Of a DNA stretch of 64,000 bases, positions 12,120 through 21,972 are shown piece after piece; within the stretch, counting starts at the first letter, position 1; every line of letters starts with the position of its first letter. The translations under genes and the position numbers were made by a program. This stretch comes from Litsea cubeba (lineage: Eukaryota; Streptophyta; Magnoliopsida; Laurales; Lauraceae). The DNA lies in contig CM022951.1 in the NCBI GenBank assembly GCA_012931725.1, positions 75,765,905-75,829,904 of the forward strand, read 5' to 3'. The notes below the pieces were generated by a model. The model had not been told where the DNA came from. It searched no databases and was given only the letters and a program-made list of their open reading frames with translations.

Positions 12120-14029
12120 CTGCCATTTGTTTGATGCATAAATCAGTATAGCCGGTCGACCGGGTTCACTACAAGAAAATTTCCAGATTGTAAGCCAAGT
12201 CCTAGGAAACACTATGTAGCAAGTTGTCCTACATTTGTGTCAGGTCGACCGGCCACACTACAGACAAAATTTTTCAGATTTGTATTTCTTTTGAGATTGA
12301 TGATATGTGGGCCTCATTGACCTTCCATGTGGACCTTCAGTGAAACGCCAAACACGAGTTAAGGGCTTGGCTTAACCTTGACCCATGAGGCCACCAAAGT
12401 AGGGTTTAGTGTATTAATTGGATTTCAATTTGAGCCTTAAATGTTGTCGATATGCCCGTAACATCAGAGCACCAATTTCATAAATCTTGGCATCTGAAAC
12501 TTCATTTAGGAATTGAATTGCTAATTGGACATGGACCTGAAAAGGGGGCATTGACCTAGGATGGAACTTGTTATTCCTTTCTATGATTGGCATGGATATT
12601 AGTCGGTGGATGATTTCCTTATTGCTGTTCACTCTTGTTATTATCTATTGCTTAAACATGATTAATAAATAGAAATTGAAGGACCTAAACATAGGATGTC
12701 CTAGTGGTGACCTGGATTATGAATGGAGATCATTTGACATGTGTCTGTGTCTAGGCGAGCCATCCTATAACATAGGGAATGGATGGATGAGGTTGCTTGG
12801 AGTAAATGATTGTGTTGGAGTAAATGATTGTGATGATAACTTAGAAACCCACTTTATGGATGGGTAATAAAGTGGATAATGCTGGTTATAGAATGCAATG
12901 GAAATGGACAAAGACCATGACATGGTGGATCATGATCGTGGATTTGATTATGGATATGAATTATGAATTGTGTATACGGGTTAGTCATGGATACTGGACT
13001 TCGTATGGATATGAAATGACTTTGCTCACACAAGGATAGCCTAGACAGACACTAACCTTTCACTTGGTTTCCTTGAGTCGACGTAAGACATTCACTCAAT
13101 TGTTGTAAGCTTAGCCTTGAACTGATCATCCTTGATGGGAGTTGATTATTATAGATGGGGCTATCATGATGAGCTATGAATAAGCGGCCGGCAGACTCCG
13201 GTAATGCATATATGCCTATTATTATAGAGATGTATTATTCTGCATGGCTTATTATCCCTTGCATTGCACTATTAGTCCCTATTATCGCTGGTCATCGGTA
13301 TGGGAGGGCCGCGACATAATATCCCACGGTGTCTAGCTTGTGTCAATATACCACATTGATAGATGGTTATTTAGATTGCTTTACTTTCCTATTGACCATT
13401 CTTGTTGTATTTTGCAGAATTGCCTAGTAGTGTACATTTGTTACTCATTTGATTTTATTGTCGTCTTTATTCCCTTTTGATGTATACATGTTATGTTACT
13501 TGTATATTGTGCTTGTCAGATCCTTTGGATATGACCCATTATTTGGTGCTTAGGTATTGATACTGATTCCGCCCCTGAGGGTGAAGCGCTCTTCAAGGGG
13601 CCCTTAGCCGATGAGTACGGGTGGGGACCTGTAGACCCGGAGGTGGAGCCGGAGGATGGAGTGCCTGCATGGGGATTTGAGTGATCATTCCTTTTGGGTT
13701 TTGAGTGTGATTTGTGGTGATTCGGGGGTATTCATTATAATGTGTACACACTTATATTTCCATTTTGAGACTTATCTGACTTATGCCCTGCTGCTATTTG
13801 CTTTATGGAAACTGATACCGTTTGATGCTTCCGCACTTATATTGAAGTTGCTTCCGCTATTTCCTATATGCTTCTGCAATTAACTATTGTTGCAGATGTG
13901 GTAAGAAGTTCTAAACTGTACCTCACCGCAAACCTATGATCTTGAAAGTTCTCGATTTTTTGTTGGAAGTAGAGCGCCAAATCCGGGTACCTTGGTGGTA
14001 AACTCGGTATTCGAAATTAGGGCGTTACA
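12120..14029 (+). mobile_element. LTR-derived segment ending GGGCGTTACA
   Basis: The segment ends TTCGAAATTAGGGCGTTACA at 14029, a common end of plant gypsy LTRs and the mirror of the TGTCACGCCC end of the element at 42272. It carries a GC-rich CCCCTGAGGGTGAAGCG...CCGATGAG region typical of such LTRs, and duplicated GGTCGACCGG motifs near 12152 and 12244. The 5' boundary and target duplication were not found. Nothing coding is convincing. Confidence 0.4.
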
Positions 14030-14048
14030 AAGAGTAATCCTACATAAT

Positions 14049-14238
14049 TCTTCTTTTTTTTTAATAAAAAGAGATGCTTTCGTGAGAGTTACTCTCACGG
14101 TACTATGAGAGTAAGGGGTGAGGCCCTTCACATTTAGGCCGTTGGCATTAGATAAGGATGCGAGGGCCCCGACCCTTACTGTCATAGTACCGTGAGAGTT
14201 ACTCTCACAAGAGCTAGCACTTCCCTTTTATCAAAACG
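14049..14238. mobile_element. Foldback MITE, about 190 bp
   Basis: The arms are inverted copies. Left: GTGAGAGTTACTCTCACGGT then ACTATGAGAGTAAGGG. Right: CCCTTACTGTCATAGTACCG then TGAGAGTTACTCTCAC. Outer parts TTTTAATAAAA and TTTTATCAAAA also pair. GTGAGAGTTACTCTCAC is itself palindromic, so each arm can make a small stem too. Target duplication not resolved. Confidence 0.65.
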
Positions 14239-15646
14239 GGGCTCATTTTATTAAATTTAAATCGATCACAATGACAATCAACACTTGTTTTTATAATTGG
14301 TTATAATTGACCCAATCCTTTATCCCCCTCCTGTTATATTGATGAGAGTTTAAAATATATGATTAGGTTTTTATAGGATAATTTGAGAGAGATGATCGGG
14401 ATGTGGGATAAAATAATGGTCTTTTTATAAATAATGACATGTTTATCTTTGTTTAATGAATGGCAAAGTTGTTGTTTTTATAAAAATATCAATACAAAAT
14501 CTTTTGGGGTCGCTTATTCTAGTTATGAGTTATGACTAATGATTTTGCGGAAGACGAGAGGTATTAAAATGAGAAAGTGAGGGATATGCAAATACCGAAA
14601 CCATAGTAAGTAGGGAATTTTACCAAATAAGTATTCCTAAACATGTATTAGCCGGTTTTAATCAGAAATACACAAAAATGTCTAATTTAGTATTCGTACG
14701 AGGGTTTTAGACGGCTTTACCCTCAAGTGTGCTGAACGACATTGTCATTCACCCATACCGTTCGTTCTCCTTTCTTCCCCAAACGTTTTCCTCGCCCGTC
14801 ATTTTCTCTTTTTCTCCTCCGCTCCCTGCTCTCTATTTCCCTCTCCATGCATTGCAGCTGCTGCTCTCTCTTTTCCTCTCCCTCTCTTTTCCCTGATCTT
14901 CTCTTCCAGGTTTGGTATCAAACCTCCCAATGTTTTCCACCTTTCTTTTTCGTTCCAAAACCCCCTAAGAATCTCTGCTCTGGCTGAATAAGCTACAACA
15001 ACAACTGCCGCAAGACCCCAACTTCTCACTTCTCAAGAAATATTGGGTTTTCCAGAGGTATCAATCTCTTTGTGCCTTTTCATCTCCGTTCCCATTTTCT
15101 TATTCAGAAAAGGAAAAAACCACCAGAGTCGCCTTAGTTTCTCCGAAACCCTAGATGGAAGAATCCCGCTTAAAGGTGTTTCTTCATTTCAAGTATGTAT
15201 AAGAGAATAGAATACGTTTTTCTCATCTTCAAGTCCAATGGCTATTTCTCTGGAACCAAGAAAATAGTCAGATTTCATGACTACCATTACTGGGAATTTT
15301 AAAAATTGTTAATACTAGAGACAGAGAACATTGTGGATGGATGTGGAAAAAGAAAACAAATATGTGTATTAGTGAAATGCATTTACAACTTTGCTTGCAC
15401 TTTGCATTACCTTCCAACATATAGAAGCTTGTCCATTGATTGGATAGGAACTGTAAAACAAAAAATCATCCATTGTAGAGAACTTCTACAATGCTTAAGT
15501 TCTTGGATAGAATGTTCAGTAAATTTGGTCCTGATTCCATTCATTTGATCTGTTTTGAGATGACAATTTGTTTGCTCTTCTGTAATTTCTTTAATTGGAG
15601 GGATTTATTCACAAGTAAAGTAAAATCCTGTAAGTAAGAAAGTAGG
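14239..15646. other. Unassigned region with a possible 5' exon
   Basis: A pyrimidine-rich block at 14755-14900 followed by CCGAAACCCTAGATGGAAG at about 15137-15156 looks like a plant 5' UTR and start codon (reading MEESRLK then a GT at about 15174). No following exon was recognised on the + strand, so no gene is called. It may be an orphan promoter or leader. Confidence 0.25.
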
Positions 15647-15828
15647 TGTGACGCCCCGGAGTCCCACATCGACTATAGAGAGGAAAGTGAATGGGATTAT
15701 ATGTAAAGCTTACACCCTTACCTTGCATGGGGCCTTTTGATGGATTAAGACCCATCAGAAACAAAACCGTGAGGCCAGTGGGCCAAAGTGGACAATATCA
15801 TGCATGTGTGTAAGGGTGGGGCGTTACA
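15647..15828. mobile_element. TRIM-like solo LTR, 182 bp
   Basis: Bounded by TGTGACGCCCC and GGGGCGTTACA, flanked by a perfect 5-bp duplication GTAGG (15642-15646 and 15829-15833). It contains GGAGTCCCACATCGACTA, a motif widespread in plant genomes. The small size and LTR-like ends with a 5-bp duplication fit a solo LTR of a terminal-repeat retrotransposon in miniature. Confidence 0.75.
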
Positions 15829-17066
15829 GTAGGTTACTTTTAAAAGTGCTAAGAGACAGAATGGGTTGATTTATGTTTGTTTTGAACAAAAGCAACCATA
15901 ACAAAATGGGTTTACTGCTAAAATGCTCTCGATGTAGACTTGAATGTGTGAATTCAAGTCCTTTCTAGCCGCGACCTATCCCTCTTACCCACATAGATAT
16001 TGTTGTATCTGTGCACCTATAGCTCTAAGACACTTTTTCTTGAGAAATTATTGTAAAACTGCTACTGTGTTTGTTGGGGTTAACTATAGTGCTTGCAGAG
16101 AACCCATAATGGCTCAGATTTTGGAAGTCCCTGTTCGGGCTATGTGCTTGTGACCTTTTGAATCTTTATATAGATACAGTTGTTTCGGGTGCCTGTCTTG
16201 AGTACTTTAGTAAAATGAAGATTTTATGTTTTTTTTTATCAGTAATGAAGATTATAGGGGATTTTACAAAAAAAAGAAAAAAAAAACAGCCTAGATGTTC
16301 AGTGGCTCAAAAGGTGATTTTAACTTTCATTGCACCAGATCAGTAATTTTTTCACGAAATGGTATTTTTTTTAGCACTTTCAACTAGCGTCCCTAGCGAC
16401 CCTAGTTTTATAACGTTAAGGGTCACTGGGGACCCTGCGTTATACACAGAGTAGAACAAAATGGGCATATTTCTTCATGTTTCGTTTAGCATTTTCAACT
16501 AGCGTCCCTAGCGACCTTGATTTTATGACGTTAAGGGTCCCTAGGGACCCTGAGTGTACACAAATTAGCATAATCAATCTCTTCCTCATTTCTCAGCAGT
16601 CAGGCCTTCCAATTCCAGTTGATGAAATTAGATAAAAATGGAGGACTTGAGACTAATATTGTTTAATATTCATGTTGATGTAAATCATACCCACAATTGT
16701 TGGATTTTTGTATTAAAATTCAAATTGGCTTTCTATGCAGAGGCTTTCCAAGCAATCGCCAAAACTGATACTGGAAGTTATTGTTGCTTGTGTGCACCAA
16801 AACGATGAAAAAAAAAAGAGTATGCTACTGTTTTTTTTTCTTGGTTCCTTGGAAAAGATTGAAATCCTCTGTTTTACAAAAGTTATCTAGAAATCTTCAA
16901 TCTTGTAGCCATAAAGAGATGATGAAGAGGCAATAAACTATAATGGAAATCAATCATAGATGTACATGAACAAGAGAAAGCACTAAACATTCTAATAGAA
17001 TTTATTCATTTACATCAGCATAAAAATCCCATCTTTCCAAGCCTTTTCTTCTATTTCTTTCCAAAA

Positions 17067-17380
17067 TCAAATTTCAGTAAGATCAAACCATATCTGCTCA
17101 AACACCTCCACAATTATATCATGATACTCATCCGAATTCAAGAGAGGTAGCAAACAAGCAACTCTTCGAAGTCCCTCGATGCCCGGATGTTGTTCTCCAT
17201 AATCATCTCCAACATTGAATCCCTGAAGTCCTTCTCTGAATCGAAGGACGACTTGATGACCGTGAAGCCTCCGTCGCTCTCTTCTTCCTCGTCTTTGTTG
17301 GTGTCATGGGCGATGTCGAGTTCGACTTGCGACAGTAGACCTGGATCTTCTTGCTCGCCAGCCTCAGAGAATGTGCACAA
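17067..17380 (-). pseudogene. OVATE-domain (OFP) gene fragment, frameshifted
   Basis: The - strand reads an acidic EEEESDGGFTVIKSSFDSEK stretch, then DFRDSMLEMIMENNIRASRD and FEELLVCYLS. This is the start of the OVATE domain of plant OFP repressors. A stop at 17138 follows at once, but the rest of the domain (DEYHD...VEVFEQIW) continues in the next frame to a TGA at 17067. One base is therefore missing. It lies inside the long inverted repeats and lacks the OFP N-terminus, so it is a captured, broken piece. Confidence 0.75.
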
Positions 17381-17503
17381 ATTTTCAGTCCTTTAGGAGG
17401 CAATGACGATGATAGTCTTCGAACAAGACTAGTCTCTTCTTTCTGAAAAAGTGATTCATGAACATTTCTTTCATCAATCCTAATCTAAAGACTAAGTCGA
17501 GTT

Positions 17504-17690
17504 GTGTGTCTAAAATCAGATTCTAGGGTTTCGGCAGCCATGAATGGAGGAGAAGAGAGGAGGAGGAGGAGGAGGGAGGTTGTTAGTGGACGAGAGAAGC
17601 GGTTATGGCTTCCTGCAACTGGAATTAGAAGGCAAGATCGAGATTGGATTGGAGAAGAAGACCTGGACAACGAAAGAGAGAAAAAAAACC
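17504..17690 (+). other. Possible captured 5' UTR and start-codon fragment
   Basis: A TCTAGGGTTTCGGCAGCCATG context at 17521-17541 resembles a plant translation start, followed by a purine-rich open frame (MNGGEER then arginine-rich). No family recognised. It lies inside the candidate Pack-MULE, opposite in strand to the OVATE fragment. Confidence 0.3.
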
Positions 17691-17860
17691 CTCTTTTATT
17701 CTACTTTTCGTATACACCCAGGGTCCCTAGCGACCCTTAACGTTATAAAACTAGGGTCGCTAGTTGAAAGTGCTAAAAAAAATACCATTTTGTGAAAAAT
17801 GACTGATCCAGTGCAATGAAGGTTAAAATTACCTTTTGAGCCCACTGGACATCTAGGCTG

Positions 17861-18900
17861 TTTTTTTTTTTTTGGTAAGATCCTTAAGATTATATGTCCA
17901 GTTGCATGATTTTGATCGCATGAATGTACATTAACAACCATCATTGACTTTTTATTTGAGTCTATATGGTTATTCCTATTTTCCCCTCATTTAAGAAAGG
18001 AAAGGCTGTAAATATGTTTGGATGCTTTATTTCCACAAAATGCATTTTATTCTCCCCTCCTTCCATGTTTGGTTTTTAAATTTTAGTGCAAAATACTTAC
18101 TCAAAGAACTTATATGTGGATTGGCTGTTATCTATTTCGATGTAGGCCATATTGGTTTAGAAACTCTTTTCCCCACAGATGGCGATCATAACCCGTTATG
18201 CATAATTTACTGAAATTAGTTTCTCTTCCATAACTTGTTTTGCTATTTAATTTGCATTTAGCTCAACAGTTTTCTGCGCCCTTAGGAAGTAATACTCGCA
18301 ATTAAATATTGCTTTGAATATGTTGTTATGGGAGTCAAGTATGGATGTAGAATAGTAGAACCACTATAGTAGGTTGCATTGACAATTCATCATCCATATT
18401 GGATATGAGTATGGTAGACATTAATGGGAATACAATCCTACATGTTATGTAAGGTTGAGAGCTGACACACTTTTTGATCCTAGGTGTGTTTGTATAATAT
18501 AAGTTGAGTTCATTGAAAAAGAAGCAATTGCGACATGTGTATTTCTTGTATATGATCCATGCTCATGTGTATTTCTTCCCAGAACAGTTAATGGTTGTCT
18601 TACTCTAAACATTACCTATAATTCATGTCAGATCTGTTTGTTATAGTTCTTCCTAACATGGTTCTAATGTGGCCTCTTGATCAACAGGAGCTTGGGGATA
18701 TGGTTGCAGTCAAAATAGTCTTCGATGGTCATTTTATTGGGAACGTGTCACAGATTTATAAATATTTGGGGGATGGGAGGGTCTTTATGTTTCGCCCGCA
18801 AGCTGTACTATTATTGCATGCTGCCACAATAGCCTTTTTGAACATGTATATATTTCATGTAAGACATAGACAAGTCTCTAAGAAGTAGTGCCTGTTGTCT
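17861..18900. other. Region with no recognised gene
   Basis: A + strand open frame at 18625-18888 (87 codons, containing GDMVAVKIVFDGHFIGNV) is the only one that looks non-random, but I do not recognise it and see no splice partners. The rest is AT-rich sequence. Confidence 0.3.
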
Positions 18901-19090
18901 GTGCTCGCGCAGTTTTCTCGTGGCCCCTTCTCACTTCATATAGTAGATTGAGTTGTTTGAGTTGGTTATTGCTTTAGCCAATCAAATGAGATTGGTGCCC
19001 GCGCAATTTTCTTGCAGCCCCATCTCACTTCATATAGCAGATTGAATTGTTTATTTTGGTTATTGCTTTAGCCAATTAAATGAGATTGGT
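18901..19090. repeat. Direct tandem duplication, about 94 bp, 2 copies
   Basis: Copy 1 from GTGCTCGCGCAGTTTTCTCG and copy 2 from GTGCCCGCGCAATTTTCTTG (18995) both run through CTCACTTCATATAG and TTATTGCTTTAGCCAAT to AAATGAGATTGG. Confidence 0.75.
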
Positions 19091-19225
19091 GTATTTGTAC
19101 AGCAGACCGAGTTCATTTATGTAATAGTCAAGTTAATTATAAGATGGAAGGCCACCACTGTTGTTGTTTTTTGCTTTACATGAATATACTGACATATGAA
19201 TCTGAGCAGGCATCCATGAGTTTTT

Positions 19226-19660
19226 CCCATTGTTTAAAGGTCACATTTTAAAATCGAGGGCATCAACTTGCTGGATAACAAATTTGAGACTGAAAACTCT
19301 AAAGGACAGTAACGATTTCGTTGTTGGAATATTTGCAATGTGGTATTCTTGGTAACCTCTGTGAGCCTATTTCATTGTTTATGTATCTTAATATAGAGTC
19401 AGTGTCAATCTCGTTGCTGGACAGTGAAAATTGGAAAAAAAACTTTAAAGGATCGTAATGATATCGTTATAAATTTTTTTTTAGAAATCACTAATCTGGG
19501 TGAAATCCGTGAGACTTTTTCATTGTTTATTTATCTCAATTTATAATCAGGGTCAGTCTTGTTGCTAGACAACAAATTGAGAAAAAGCTTTAAAGGATAG
19601 TAACGATATCGTTATAAAAAAAATTGAAATCACTAATCTGGGTGAAATCCGTGAACCTTG
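19226..19660. repeat. Direct tandem repeat, about 145 bp, 3 copies
   Basis: Copies begin at the CATTGTTTA motif near 19228, 19373 and 19519, and share TTGCTGGA or TTGCTAGA, then CTTTAAAGGAT, GTAACGATATCGTT, and (copies 2-3) AATCACTAATCTGGGTGAAA. Copies 2 and 3 are closest, so the last duplication was the younger one. Confidence 0.7.
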
Positions 19661-20187
19661 GTTGGGAGTACTCAAACCAAGCCATTTTCCAGAGGTGCCC
19701 ATAGTTCGAACTCTCATCGTGAATCATTATTTTCCTCCTTTTATGGATGAGATATAACTCTGCAGAGCTTCCAAGCAAAAGTCAAGTGGCATGCTCTAGT
19801 TCAGATCTGAACTCTTCCATGATTACTCTCCCCTGTAAAAACGCAAATATCTCCAGATCTTATCAATGATTTCATTTTCGAGCCTGACTTAAGGACTTCT
19901 AGCTTGCTGCCTGCTAAAACTGAACAATGTTTATAGTTTCAGCCGCTAAATTATTGGCAATATCATAGGGCCTTTCAGATTAACTCTACATCAAGGAAAA
20001 CCATCCCATCTTCCGTGGATGACTCAACAATACTTGCTGAGCCATTTTCCAAACAGCCCAAAGGTTCGAACTCTCAAGAGAGAGAGAGCAAAAGGGGCTT
20101 TAAAGAGAATCAAGCTGCATGGGATGATGAGTATAGAAACACAGGAAAAATGTGACATTTAATATTGGTAGTTCATGATAGGCTTAC

Positions 20188-20373
20188 CAGTTTAACTATC
20201 AGTGCTTTCTCATGTCTAAGATGAGACAGCTTCTCCCGAAGCTCCTCTGCAGAAATGAACTGTTTACCACCAGAATAACCACCATTGCCGCCAACAGCAG
20301 CGATCATATGCCTATGAGACAAAAGCTTACACCTCCCGCAAAGAATAGTTCTAAGTTGACGCTGTTTCTTCTT
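20188..20373 (-). pseudogene. NOA1: Isolated exon of NOA1/RIF1 plant circularly permuted GTPase
   Basis: A 186-nt exon with a good acceptor (GAGCAG|AAG) and donor (AAACTG|GTAAGC) encodes a zinc-ribbon end and linker: LRTILCGRCKLLSHRHMIAA, VGGNGGYSGGKQFISAEELR, EKLSHLRHEKALIVKLV. This strongly resembles the plastid NOA1/RIF1 GTPase needed for chloroplast ribosome function. The following exon (DFNGSFLARVRD region) and the GTPase core are not present downstream on the - strand, nor are upstream exons found. It is best read as a gene fragment. Confidence 0.7.
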
Positions 20374-20375
20374 CT

Positions 20376-21315
20376 GCTCCCAACAGAAACACATACCACA
20401 TATACAACACCAGTTTAACCATCCAATTACATATATAAACAAGAAACAATGATTAATCAGTGCATTTTAATTTAATTGTTCACTCGATTCCAATACATAG
20501 TGACCCCCCAAATCCATCACCAAGAAGCAATCAGGAAACAGTATGGGCCTGCTTGTTTGCTTTAAAAAACATAGAAATTCTTTTTAAGTGACCAAATTGC
20601 GGCATTAAAAAACATAAGAATTCTTTTTAAGTGACCAAATGGCTAGATATTCATTTTCCATATACTTTTGGCGTCAGGTTCGGTGTTCTGCAAGGGAGCG
20701 CCACAGCCATAATAGCAAGAAGGACTGAGGAAGAGGGCTTAATTAATGGAATGGATATTGGGGGAGGGAGATTCTCGAATGGCGCCAGTTGAAAATATGA
20801 TAAATATCGTATCCTCAATCATACTCGATTCATATCAGAAACTAAACGTTGTCGGGTTAAACAAGTAATCCGCCTCTACGGGGTTCAGTTTGGAAGGGGT
20901 TTAACATAAACGGTTGCCATGTCAGACGGTTTTATGTTTAGGCTTTTCTAATCATGTTTGTGACCTATTTTTACCTACGTAAGAATGTAAATAAATGATC
21001 AAGTGGAAGATAGATTTCAAAATATATATATTCTACACGGGCAAGTTGGGGCGGAATTTTCTGTGTGGAAAATATCCACATGTGCAAACAAAATTCCTCA
21101 TGCTACAAAAGGATAAACTCGGGACCCTCACCCCACAGGGCCCAACAACCAAATATAACATGTAACACGAATTAGATATTCTAAGCAAGAAAAATACTTC
21201 CAAGGCCAGCATCAAATGATTACAAAACAAACATCATCGTGAGATTCAAAGCCAGAACAGTGCATTACACAGGCAAAATTGAAACCCAGTTTTATGAAAG
21301 ACTGCCTTTGATGAC
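20376..21315. other. Intergenic region and probable 3' flank of the CCT1 pseudogene
   Basis: No coding signal. A 42-bp direct duplication near 20560-20640 (AAAAAACATAGAAATTCTTT then AAAAAACATAAGAATTCTTT, each followed by TTAAGTGACCAAATGG or similar) follows a GGGCCTGCTTGTTTGC stretch that resembles a MITE end. Confidence 0.35.
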
Positions 21316-21733
21316 TTAGTCCTCTTCGCTCTCCCGCGCATCTTTGACAAGCATAATCATATCATTAATCCGAAGAATTGCTATAGCTGCTTCAGTCGCA
21401 AACTGGGATAGCAAAAAATTAAGAACATTTAAGCCAAAACCTACTAGCTATTCATTTGGTATGAACACCAACCCACTAATTTTTCAAGTAACAAAAAAAT
21501 ACTGGATCACCGACCTGAATTATCTTTACTTTGATCATTGCAGGTTCAATGACTCCAGCTTCAAGATTGTTCCTGACAGTTCCGTTGGAAAGATCTAGCC
21601 CCATGCTGCGAGATGGCAAAGAAGTTAGAAGGCAAATATAAAGTTTTACAGGAACATTGAGAACATATAAAACACCAGCAAAGTTTGAAGTGGGGCCGTA
21701 GTGTTGTATGGTACCTTGAAACATGCTGCTTCT

Positions 21734-21958
21734 TGTTAGCTTAGAGAGAAAAGAGACAAGCATAACAGAGAAATGGAGATTAATTGTCTTCCTTTGCATG
21801 GTCGACTGAGAGCTCTATTTAAAGGGTTAAATCCCTGATTACATTCTAACAATGCTTATCTATTAATTACATATGGATTTAGATCCATACTAATAGCTAA
21901 CAACTAACTAGTATGTAAATGGGCCTGATATATTGGACCTGGAGGCCCAGGATTGACA
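21734..21958 (-). repeat. 3' LTR of the copia element (225 bp)
   Basis: On the + strand it runs TGTTAGCTTAGAGAG to CCCAGGATTGACA. It differs from the other LTR only by two extra A bases near its start, as far as I can read. Confidence 0.9.
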
Positions 21959-21972
21959 CCCCCCCTCAAATT
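21959..21972 (-). other. Polypurine tract of the copia element
   Basis: - strand TTGAGGGGGGG immediately precedes TGTCAATCC, the start of the 3' LTR. Confidence 0.8.

Larger units (their letters stand above)
16287..17860. mobile_element. Candidate Pack-MULE with long terminal inverted repeats
   Basis: Left end 16287-16445 and right end 17711-17860 are inverted copies of about 150-160 bp (CAGCCTAGATGTTCAGTGG at left; CCACTGGACATCTAGGCTG at right), including CACTTTCAACTAGCG, GACCCTAGTTTTATAACGTT and AAGGGTC. The left end has an extra 79-bp copy of the inner segment at 16483-16563. Long inverted ends with captured plant gene pieces inside are typical of Pack-MULEs. Poly-A/T runs outside both ends hide any 9-bp target duplication, so the superfamily is inferred. 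Confidence 0.6.

Noticed and set aside
12166..12180. CACTACAAGAAAA resembling a CACTA transposon end
   Set aside because: No matching inverted end or 3-bp duplication was found, and a second similar motif at about 12252 shows it belongs to a local LTR-type repeat.
11937..14034. AAGAG on both sides of a TGTG...TTACA span, suggesting an LTR of 2.1 kb
   Set aside because: The proposed left end lies inside a hAT-like element that continues across it, so the 5-base match is probably chance.
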